Positions 57,903 through 64,000 of a DNA stretch of 64,000 nucleotides are shown here, piece by piece. The stretch is from a virus, in the IMG/VR virus record IMGVR_UViG_3300025133_000027, positions 62,001 through 126,000 of that record; one strand, given 5' to 3'. The notes under the pieces were generated by a model that was given only the letters and a program-made list of their open reading frames with translations, ran no database searches and was not told where the DNA came from. The translations under genes and the position numbers were made by a program. How positions within the stretch are numbered: the first letter of the stretch is position 1; every line of letters starts with the position of its first letter.

Positions 57903-60254
57903 ATGCTAAAATTAACAATCAATAACAAAAAAAAACTAATAAGTGAAATTAAGGGTAACAACCAAAAACTAGAACAAGTTGTTTCTAGAATGGATAAAGG
58001 ATACCTTGAAGACTATCTTGTAGATATTTTTGGTGATAAAAACAGGTTTGCTGTCCGGTCAGAAGTTAGTCTTGGCCTAACACACCCTGTATGGAAAAAT
58101 ATACTTTCATCGTTTGAGATTGATAAAAAAGGAATTTCTAGGTGGTGGTATTATAATGAATATACTAAAAATACGGAAACTAAAAGTAAAAAACTTGGTA
58201 AGCACTTAACAGATCTTGTTAGGGTGTCTAAGCCTCTGCTGGCAATTCGTGAAAAGAGAGACGAGGACTTTTTCAAGTTGTCGGACTTGAGATTTAATCT
58301 GAGGAAAGTTGCGCAAGATCTTAGGGATGAGGCCATTAATACTTTAAGGTATCCTGGGTCAAGGGCAACCTTGGAGCGGGATGCTGGTGTTCCTTTTAAT
58401 GCAAGAGCGGAAGGTGCCATTATACAATTTTTTGAAATCAATAGAGAAGAATTATACGAAGTTTTTGCTTTCTTTGACAAAATCGCTTTTGGTGCGTTTA
58501 AAGATAATTATGAAGTTTATGCAGAAACAAAAGCTCAAGAAGAGAAAGCTCTTACTCTTATCGGGTTCGTTATTGAAGAGTTTGATTACATTATCGATAA
58601 TCCACAATTATATAATGCATCAATTATGAAACAAAAACTAGGCGCATTAGAGAAGGAAATAGTTAAGAGAAGAGAATGGCTTGCAAGAAATGAAAAACAT
58701 GAAGAGGAAGAGATATCGGCTATAAAAAAGTTTAAAAACTTTGGTGGCGAAAATCGGCTATTAAAAAAGTATCAAACAATGTTAGATTGGTGGAATAAAA
58801 ACTCAGAAGAAGCACTTAGAGATCTCAATGGTGAATCAACTAAAGACCCTGGGTTTGTCTATATCTTTTCAAAACATCCAATTGATGTCCTGAGAATGGG
58901 CGATCATGATGGTATTACATCATGCCACTCCCCATCACAAGGATATTTTAAATGCGCAGTAGCTGATGCGAAAGGTGGCGGTGCTGTCGTATATTTAATC
59001 AACTCAGACCAATATGATGTGCTTAACAGGGTTAATAGCAATTGGGAGAGGAGCAAAGAAGAAATCTTCTTTGATAAAGATCGCCCAGATAACCAAAACA
59101 TGGAAGACGAAATCTCGAAAGGTAAGCTTGTTCCAAGTGCAAGATTCAGAATCCGAAGAATTGTTCATTATGAAAATGGAAGACCTGCAAGAGATTTTGG
59201 CGTGCCAGAGCTTCGAATTTATTCAAATAAGTTTACAGAGATAGGCGAAACTGTTCGGGCGAAGTTTCTAAAAGAAATAACAATAATTCTTAGAGATTTA
59301 CAGAAAGAAGTCTTTCAGGCAGGTTTACCAGATGAAGAAGATCTAAAACTAGCTGGTGGTGATTATCAAGATACACCTCCTTCCAAACTATTCAAAAACT
59401 TCTTTGGATTAGAGTATGTGTCATCATATGTTCTTGATAATCATCCACTTGAGAATAAGGCAAATAGCACAAAACACTTATTTGCTCACTTTAAGAAAAT
59501 ATACGCCATTAATGAGGAATCCGAAGCTCATTCTAACCATACAACTTATAATTTTTATTCAAGCTTTGCCGAACACCCAGAGGATCGGGTATATCCAAAC
59601 GAAACGGGGATGCCTTGGCGGGTGCAGTATTTTGAAGGAGGAAACAATGGAGATTCTCTTCAATTTGACATTGAAGACCCATTTCCAGGACTTGGAACTA
59701 AAGTTGGCTTTCTGATGCCACTCAACAAACACCAATCCAATAGATTTATTATGAGCTCCTATGTTGATCAGGAATTCCGAGGCTTTGTTATTGAACAATT
59801 TGTTAAATCTATATCATCTAAACCTTCTTATCTTAGAGCTAGGTGTTATAACCTAGAAGAAAACAATATTTTTGCTATTGATTTTGATGGAGATAAACAA
59901 GTCTTTAGTTTTCGTGGTATTGAGTTTTCATTTTCAGATTCTAAAGAAGACATATTAAGCAAATTGATAGAACATAGAGATAGCGAAATCAAGGCTTACG
60001 ACAAGGTTAGTCAAAAATCGAAAAGAATTCTGGCCAAAAAGAATATAAACCCGACAAGCATAGTCAATAAAAATTTCGCATCAATCATTGCAACTTTCGA
60101 AAGCACCGACGAGTATTATCTTAAAAGTTTCTTCACTTCACTCGTTCAGAACTATAGAAACTTTAAGAAACAAGAAGCAATTCTTAGAGACGTTATTTTT
60201 GCTATCCAAAAACTTAATCCAGACTTTAGATTTGAATATAAATATTTAGAATGA
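57903..60254 (+). CDS. large unknown protein with HPxDVLxMG...TSCH motif
   Basis: This 783-residue protein has no named domain. The first 310 residues are charged and helical. Residues about 320-365 read FVYIFSKHPIDVLRMGDHDGITSCH, then GYFKCAVADAKGGGAVVYLI. This resembles a motif (HPxDxLxM...SCH...GxY...Y) I recall from uncharacterised phage and plasmid proteins, but I cannot name the family. A helical C-terminal region follows. No signal or membrane span. It sits between capsid and neck genes with its own candidate late promoter behind a terminator, so it is likely made late and in quantity. An injected internal protein or head-associated enzyme are guesses only. Confidence 0.7.
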   Translation: MLKLTINNKKKLISEIKGNNQKLEQVVSRMDKGYLEDYLVDIFGDKNRFAVRSEVSLGLTHPVWKNILSSFEIDKKGISRWWYYNEYTKNTETKSKKLGKHLTDLVRVSKPLLAIREKRDEDFFKLSDLRFNLRKVAQDLRDEAINTLRYPGSRATLERDAGVPFNARAEGAIIQFFEINREELYEVFAFFDKIAFGAFKDNYEVYAETKAQEEKALTLIGFVIEEFDYIIDNPQLYNASIMKQKLGALEKEIVKRREWLARNEKHEEEEISAIKKFKNFGGENRLLKKYQTMLDWWNKNSEEALRDLNGESTKDPGFVYIFSKHPIDVLRMGDHDGITSCHSPSQGYFKCAVADAKGGGAVVYLINSDQYDVLNRVNSNWERSKEEIFFDKDRPDNQNMEDEISKGKLVPSARFRIRRIVHYENGRPARDFGVPELRIYSNKFTEIGETVRAKFLKEITIILRDLQKEVFQAGLPDEEDLKLAGGDYQDTPPSKLFKNFFGLEYVSSYVLDNHPLENKANSTKHLFAHFKKIYAINEESEAHSNHTTYNFYSSFAEHPEDRVYPNETGMPWRVQYFEGGNNGDSLQFDIEDPFPGLGTKVGFLMPLNKHQSNRFIMSSYVDQEFRGFVIEQFVKSISSKPSYLRARCYNLEENNIFAIDFDGDKQVFSFRGIEFSFSDSKEDILSKLIEHRDSEIKAYDKVSQKSKRILAKKNINPTSIVNKNFASIIATFESTDEYYLKSFFTSLVQNYRNFKKQEAILRDVIFAIQKLNPDFRFEYKYLE
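60237..60244 (+). promoter_or_regulatory. TATAAATA box before the neck gene (weak candidate)
   Basis: An exact T4-type late box (TATAAATA) lies in the last codons of the preceding gene, 35 bases before the ATG at 60280. Such boxes arise easily in AT-rich coding sequence, and one at 20036 looks accidental, so the call is weak. Confidence 0.25.
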
Positions 60255-60279
60255 TCTAGTTATAAAAGAGGGACCATAG

Positions 60280-61527
60280 ATGTCACAACCAATATTAACT
60301 CCAGCGAGTACAACAAGTACCACAATTTTATCAGCTTCAGCAACGCCTGCGGAGGCTGCTGCTTATGCTTTTAAAGCAGACGCTTATGCAGCAAATCAAT
60401 ATTTTTTATCAGGAGCGGCGGATCAGGTATCTTATACATATAAGAGATTGGGTGGCGATGTTCTTGATATCGAAATTGTTAATGATATGGTCTTCGAAGC
60501 ATATGAAGAAGCAGTTGTGGAATATAGTTATCTTGTTAATATTCATCAAGCAAAAAATGCACTCCCGAGTCTTCTTGGAGACACTACAGGAAGTTTTGAT
60601 CATACAGGACAATTAATATCAGGCGATTCCCTTGAAAACATTAATGTCGAGTTAAAGTATCCAAGGTTTGAAATGCCACATCCAAAAAGAGTCGGAATTG
60701 GACTTGGACGAGAAGGCGGGTTCGGTGGCGACGCTCAAATTCACACAGGTTCTTTTACTCCGGTGGTAAGACAGCAAGAATACGATCTACAGGCTTTAGT
60801 GTCTGATAGCCATCCAACTCTTGATATTGGAAATAAAAGAATTGTTATTCAAACAGTATATTATAAGACTCCAAGAACTATGTGGAGGTTCTTTTCATAT
60901 TATGGTGGCTTGAATGTTGTTGGAAACCTTATGGACTATGGACAATACTCAGACCGCTCTACATATGAGATTGTTCCAACTTGGCAAAATAAGTTGCAGG
61001 CCATGCAGTTTGAAGACTCTTTATATACAAGAACTTCACACTACTCTTATGATGTGATTAATAATAGGTTGAGAATATTTCCAACTCCAGAAGCTTCATT
61101 GTATCCAGATAAGATTTATTTTAGATTTTATGTCCCAGCAGATGCTTGGGTTGAAGAGGCTGATCGCCAAACTGGCACTTCTGGTATCAACAATATGAAT
61201 ACACTTCCTTTTGCTAACGTACCATATACAAGCATCAACTCAATTGGCAAGCAGTGGATTCGTAGATATGGCTTTTCTGTGGCTAAAAGGATGCTTGGAC
61301 GGGTGCGCTCCAAATTGGACAGCCTCCCCTTCTCAGGGCAAGATGTGACCCTGGATGGGAAAGACCTCATTTCAGAGGCAACAGAGGAACAAGAAAAGCT
61401 CAGAGAAGAGCTTAAAACTGTTCTTGACGAGCTTACTTATAATCAAGTGGCAGAGAATCAAGCAAAGATGGTCGAGGATTCCAGGAAGGCTATACGCGGA
61501 ACACCTCTTAAGATTTACGTGGGATAA
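60280..61527 (+). CDS. putative neck protein (gp13-like)
   Basis: This 415-residue protein starts with a Ser/Thr/Ala-rich segment (TPASTTSTTILSASATPAEAAAYAF). The helical text VNDMVFEAYEEAVVEYSYLVN is typical of connector proteins. The C-terminal part, IRRYGFSVAKRMLGRVRSKLDSLPFSGQDVTLDGKDLISEATEEQEKLREELKTVLDEL, resembles a segment I know from neck or head-completion proteins of T4-like environmental phages. By position, upstream of other neck genes and sheath, it most likely corresponds to gp13. It is longer than T4 gp13 (309). Confidence 0.6.
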   Translation: MSQPILTPASTTSTTILSASATPAEAAAYAFKADAYAANQYFLSGAADQVSYTYKRLGGDVLDIEIVNDMVFEAYEEAVVEYSYLVNIHQAKNALPSLLGDTTGSFDHTGQLISGDSLENINVELKYPRFEMPHPKRVGIGLGREGGFGGDAQIHTGSFTPVVRQQEYDLQALVSDSHPTLDIGNKRIVIQTVYYKTPRTMWRFFSYYGGLNVVGNLMDYGQYSDRSTYEIVPTWQNKLQAMQFEDSLYTRTSHYSYDVINNRLRIFPTPEASLYPDKIYFRFYVPADAWVEEADRQTGTSGINNMNTLPFANVPYTSINSIGKQWIRRYGFSVAKRMLGRVRSKLDSLPFSGQDVTLDGKDLISEATEEQEKLREELKTVLDELTYNQVAENQAKMVEDSRKAIRGTPLKIYVG

Positions 61528-61532
61528 AAGTT

Positions 61533-61733
61533 ATGTTTGAAAAGTGGAAACTATTTCTCGAAGCAAAATGCAAGACTCCTGGCGCAATCTATCACTTTAA
61601 TATTAATAATAAAAGTGTTGGAGTTGAGGTAGAGTTGCCCTCTGAAATCGATCTTGATGAAGAGAAGGCTAAAGAACTTGAAAATGAAATACATGATGCA
61701 CTAGAGAACATATTAGCGAGGTTTTTTGAATAA
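61533..61733 (+). CDS. small hypothetical protein
   Basis: This 66-residue acidic protein begins MFEKWKLFLEAKCKTPGAIYHF and has a beta hairpin (KSVGVEVELPSEIDL) and a C-terminal helix (KAKELENEIHDALENILARFF). It sits five bases after the neck gene and is TAATG-coupled to the next one. No family recognised; probably co-expressed with neck assembly genes. Confidence 0.6.
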   Translation: MFEKWKLFLEAKCKTPGAIYHFNINNKSVGVEVELPSEIDLDEEKAKELENEIHDALENILARFFE

Positions 61734-62218
61734 TGGCAGACGAATGGACACAACCAGCAGCACCTCCTTCACCTCTTTTTACTGGAAAGAAAGAAAAGGA
61801 TTTTGTTAAACAAGTAGCTGACGAAGTTATAGAAAGAGTTATTGGGCAAGCAATTATGTATTACCCAATAAGTATTGAAGATACCAACTTTCATCCCCTA
61901 TATGGTGAAGCGATCGAAAAAACATTCCTTCCACCAGTCAGAGTGTATGCATTGGTTGAGTTAACAGAATATGTAACAGAAACAACAGATTTGGGTGTTG
62001 ACCATAGGTCTTCCATTGTTGTTAACTTTCATAAGCGACGCTTAACTGAGGATCAAAATCTGTATGTCAGAGAAGGTGATTTCGTGCTCTATGACGATAT
62101 CTATTATGAAATTGTAATGATCGGGGAACCAAGAAGGCTATTTGGTCAGATGGACTCCCGAATTGAAATCTCAGCAACCTGTATTAGAGCTAGAGATGGG
62201 AAGTTTAACGCGAAATGA
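61733..62218 (+). CDS. putative head-completion/neck protein (gp14-like)
   Basis: This is a 161-residue protein. FVKQVADEVIERVIGQAIMYYPISIEDTNFHPLYGEAIEKTFLPPVRVYALVELTE has the YYxI...hxLYGE...F.PPVRV pattern seen in neck proteins of this phage group. A beta-rich half follows, with DLGVDHRSSIVVNFHKRRLTEDQNLYVREGDFVLYDDIYYEIV, like a head-closure barrel. By order (gp13, gp14, gp15, sheath) it would be the gp14 equivalent. It overlaps the next gene by four bases. Confidence 0.55.
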   Translation: MADEWTQPAAPPSPLFTGKKEKDFVKQVADEVIERVIGQAIMYYPISIEDTNFHPLYGEAIEKTFLPPVRVYALVELTEYVTETTDLGVDHRSSIVVNFHKRRLTEDQNLYVREGDFVLYDDIYYEIVMIGEPRRLFGQMDSRIEISATCIRARDGKFNAK

Positions 62219-63006
62219 AAACACTAGTTTATGTGCCATCAACAATAGAAACAGTAGATTACGCTCTGTATGACTGGTTAGAAGGTCTCAATATCAAAAC
62301 GAGAACTAATAGTGGAGTCAGAGTGGTTCCGTTGGTATGGCTTTCCTCAGAAAGAGTCTTTCAGGTTAAGAATGATAAAGATTTACGAGAAGTAGATTCA
62401 AATTCAATTATCTTGCCAATTATAACAATTGAAAGAACATCTATGTCTAAAACTCCTGCCGGTGAGAGAGCTTTTCCTGGAAACGTGTTTCCGGTTAATG
62501 ACCATCGCAAAGGGGCTGTAACTATATATAAGAAAATAGTTCAAGATAAGACTGCCAACTTTGCGAATGCAGATTCAAAACGAGTATATGGGCAAAACAA
62601 CTTCCCTTTTGACAACAAGAAGGTGGTTAATAAGGCTATCTCCATCCCATATCCAGTCTTTATGAATATGAACTATACGATTAAGATTAGAACAGATTAC
62701 TTACAACAGATGAATGAAGCAACAACTCCGTTTTATAGATATACAAGTGGTATCAATCAGTTTATTGTAAAACGTGATGGACATCGATATGAGGCCTTTC
62801 TTGATGATGACTTTCCGATTGAAAGTAATGCCTCTGGTTTAGGTGAGGAAGAAAAGAAGTTTGAAGCAACAATATCGATTAAGGTTTTAGGTTATTTAAG
62901 CTCAGACGATACTAATCAAGAATCCCCAGAAGTCGTAGTAAGAGAAAATGCAGTTCAAGTAAGAATGCAAAGAGAACGGAGCGTCCTAGACAGCGAATCT
63001 TTTTAG
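62215..63006 (+). CDS. putative tail completion/sheath stabiliser (gp15-like)
   Basis: This 263-residue protein has recognisable blocks: VVPLVWLSSERVFQVKNDKDLREVDSNSIILPIITIERTS; then IPYPVFMNMNYTIKIRTDYLQQMNEATTPFYRYT; then KRDGHRYEAFLDDDFPIESNASGLGEEEKKFEATISIKVLGYL. I associate these with the gp15-type tail terminator of T4-like phages (272 residues in T4). Its place directly upstream of the sheath gene agrees. It overlaps the preceding gene by ATGA and is followed by a 77-base gap with candidate promoter copy 4. Confidence 0.6.
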   Translation: MKTLVYVPSTIETVDYALYDWLEGLNIKTRTNSGVRVVPLVWLSSERVFQVKNDKDLREVDSNSIILPIITIERTSMSKTPAGERAFPGNVFPVNDHRKGAVTIYKKIVQDKTANFANADSKRVYGQNNFPFDNKKVVNKAISIPYPVFMNMNYTIKIRTDYLQQMNEATTPFYRYTSGINQFIVKRDGHRYEAFLDDDFPIESNASGLGEEEKKFEATISIKVLGYLSSDDTNQESPEVVVRENAVQVRMQRERSVLDSESF

Positions 63007-63032
63007 ATGTTATCGAAATTGAGTCTTTATCA

Positions 63033-63042
63033 AACTATTTAT
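63033..63042 (+). promoter_or_regulatory. AACTATTTAT element, copy 4 (candidate late promoter)
   Basis: This exact copy lies in the gap upstream of the tail sheath gene, 41 bases before its ATG. A further CTATTTAGGAG (63064 onward) carries the ribosome site. Sheath is one of the most abundant late proteins, so a promoter here is expected. The complement reads AATAAATAG. Confidence 0.6.
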
Positions 63043-63083
63043 TGTAGTGATTGCACACGAGATCTATTTAGGAGCAATTTATA

Positions 63084-64000
63084 ATGGCAGAATCAGCAAA
63101 GAATTTTCATTTCAGATCCCCTGGGATTAAGACACAAGAAATCGACCAATCGGAGATCCCAAACGCTGCGGAAGCACTTGGACCCGTAATTATTGGACGT
63201 GCAAAACGCGGACCAGCGTTTAAACCTGTTAAAGTCAACTCCTTTGATGAGTTTGTTAAGATCTTTGGCGAGCCTGTTGCTGGTGGAACTTCAAATGATG
63301 TTTGGAGAGACGGCAATCTTACCTCCCCAATGTATGGAGTCTATGGCGCACAGTCTTGGTTAAAGAATGGTGAAGCTCTTACCTATGTTAGAGTTCTTGG
63401 TGATGCAAGTCCACAAGCAACTTCAGCCGGAAAGGCTGGTTGGACTGCTGGAGCTATTGGGACAGCGAAAGAGGCTGGTGGAGCTTACGGACTGTTTGTA
63501 TTCCCATCTTCAAGTGCTGGCAACGTAGCTACTGCTCATTTGACAGGTGCTCTTGCTGCTGTCTTTTACATGGCCACAGGCTCAGGTGCTCCACAACTAT
63601 CTGGTAACATCTATGCTGCACCAGGGCCAGTCGGTGCTACAACAGCAAGCAACTCTATCCTAATCGAAAGTAATAATTCAGGAGATTTTGTAATTCAATT
63701 TACAGGCTCTAACTTACCATCAAGTAAGACAACTTTTTCGATGACAAAGACGAAAGGCAACTTCATCAGAAAGGTATTTAATACCAACCCAACTCTTCTT
63801 GGAAGAAACAGTGAAACAGATGGTCAAGTTAACTATTTCCTAGGTGAAACCTACGAAGATACTTACAAGAGCGCAGTTTCAACAGGCTCTTATTTTACTG
63901 GTAGCGGTACTATCAGTTCTACTAAGTATGTCGGTGTTATCTTAGGCCTAATGAGTGGAAGTTCGGTAGCAAACCACTCTATTAATCAAAACAGAGCACT
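63084..64000 (+). CDS. gp18: tail sheath protein (gp18-like), partial at window end
   Basis: The first 305 codons are present and the frame runs off the window. FHFRSPGIKTQEIDQSEIPNAAEALGPVIIGRAKRGPAFKPVKV is the family N-terminus, with SPGI, a GPVIIGRAxxGPA turn and then SFDEFVKIFGEP. VYGAQSWLKNGEALTYVRVLGD follows. The sheath contracts around the tail tube to drive it through the host envelope. The ATG at 63084 lies behind TTTAGGAGC. Only the protruding-domain side of the protein can be seen. Confidence 0.93.
   Translation, partial: MAESAKNFHFRSPGIKTQEIDQSEIPNAAEALGPVIIGRAKRGPAFKPVKVNSFDEFVKIFGEPVAGGTSNDVWRDGNLTSPMYGVYGAQSWLKNGEALTYVRVLGDASPQATSAGKAGWTAGAIGTAKEAGGAYGLFVFPSSSAGNVATAHLTGALAAVFYMATGSGAPQLSGNIYAAPGPVGATTASNSILIESNNSGDFVIQFTGSNLPSSKTTFSMTKTKGNFIRKVFNTNPTLLGRNSETDGQVNYFLGETYEDTYKSAVSTGSYFTGSGTISSTKYVGVILGLMSGSSVANHSINQNRA

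Noticed and set aside
57903-60254. Calling the 783-residue protein a virion RNA polymerase
   Set aside because: No polymerase catalytic motif (such as DxDGD or the T7-type aspartates with context) is visible.

Overview
The window is a contiguous stretch of a large, strictly lytic-looking, T4-like contractile-tailed phage (myovirus). The evidence is a T4-type head set in T4 order (large terminase, portal, prohead protease, scaffold, major capsid, neck genes, tail sheath), T4-type baseplate genes (gp25- and gp6-like), a gp55-like late sigma factor, and gp46/gp47-type recombination functions. By eye the DNA is AT-rich (GC not computed). Every convincing gene is on the + strand. Genes are packed end to end with ATGA/TAATG-type overlaps, and no gene-free stretch reaches 300 bases. 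I saw no tRNA, CRISPR, integrase or insertion sequence. The host cannot be named from this window. Spanin-like candidates weakly suggest a Gram-negative host.

Layout. (1) 42-2870: a PIN-PhoH ATPase, an HExxH metalloprotease-like protein and a PD-(D/E)XK (RecB/Cas4-like) nuclease. (2) 2939-12121: a sugar/glycan block with several glycosyltransferases, an FkbM methyltransferase, a nucleotide-sugar epimerase/dehydratase, a DegT-type aminotransferase and a cupin. (3) 12123-13898: small genes, including a zinc ribbon with an intrinsic terminator hidden in its coding sequence, then the late sigma factor. (4) 13902-39914: baseplate and tail periphery. It holds a spike-like protein, two large unknowns, gp25, gp6, a 2633-residue LamG-bearing protein and several proteins sharing domains with each other. 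(5) 39916-41945: RuvC-like nuclease, primase and DUF3310 protein. (6) 41945-45046: a single-polypeptide Mre11-Rad50 (gp47-gp46) fusion. (7) 45057-47117: small membrane proteins (possible holin/spanin set), one with a second hidden terminator, then a zinc-binding protein and an unknown. (8) 47121-64000: head and neck morphogenesis, running off the window inside the tail sheath gene. This block contains a phage ribosomal protein bS21 and an unrecognised 783-residue protein between capsid and neck genes.

How the parts fit. The sigma factor presumably directs late transcription. A 10-base element, AACTATTTAT, was found by eye four times, each time in a gap in front of a late gene (52536, 54632, 57876, 63033), and is my candidate late promoter element. 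Its complement contains or nearly contains the classical T4 late box, so orientation needs testing. A strong intrinsic terminator closes the capsid operon at 57823-57854. Two further terminator-like hairpins lie inside genes, each beginning about 48 bases after a start codon (12391 and 45440). This suggests translation-coupled control of transcription.

Most notable points: viral bS21, in-gene terminators, the candidate late promoter, the Mre11-Rad50 fusion, the 783-residue late protein, and the glycan-modification block. Functions given as '-like' rest on motif recognition by eye; no searches were run.
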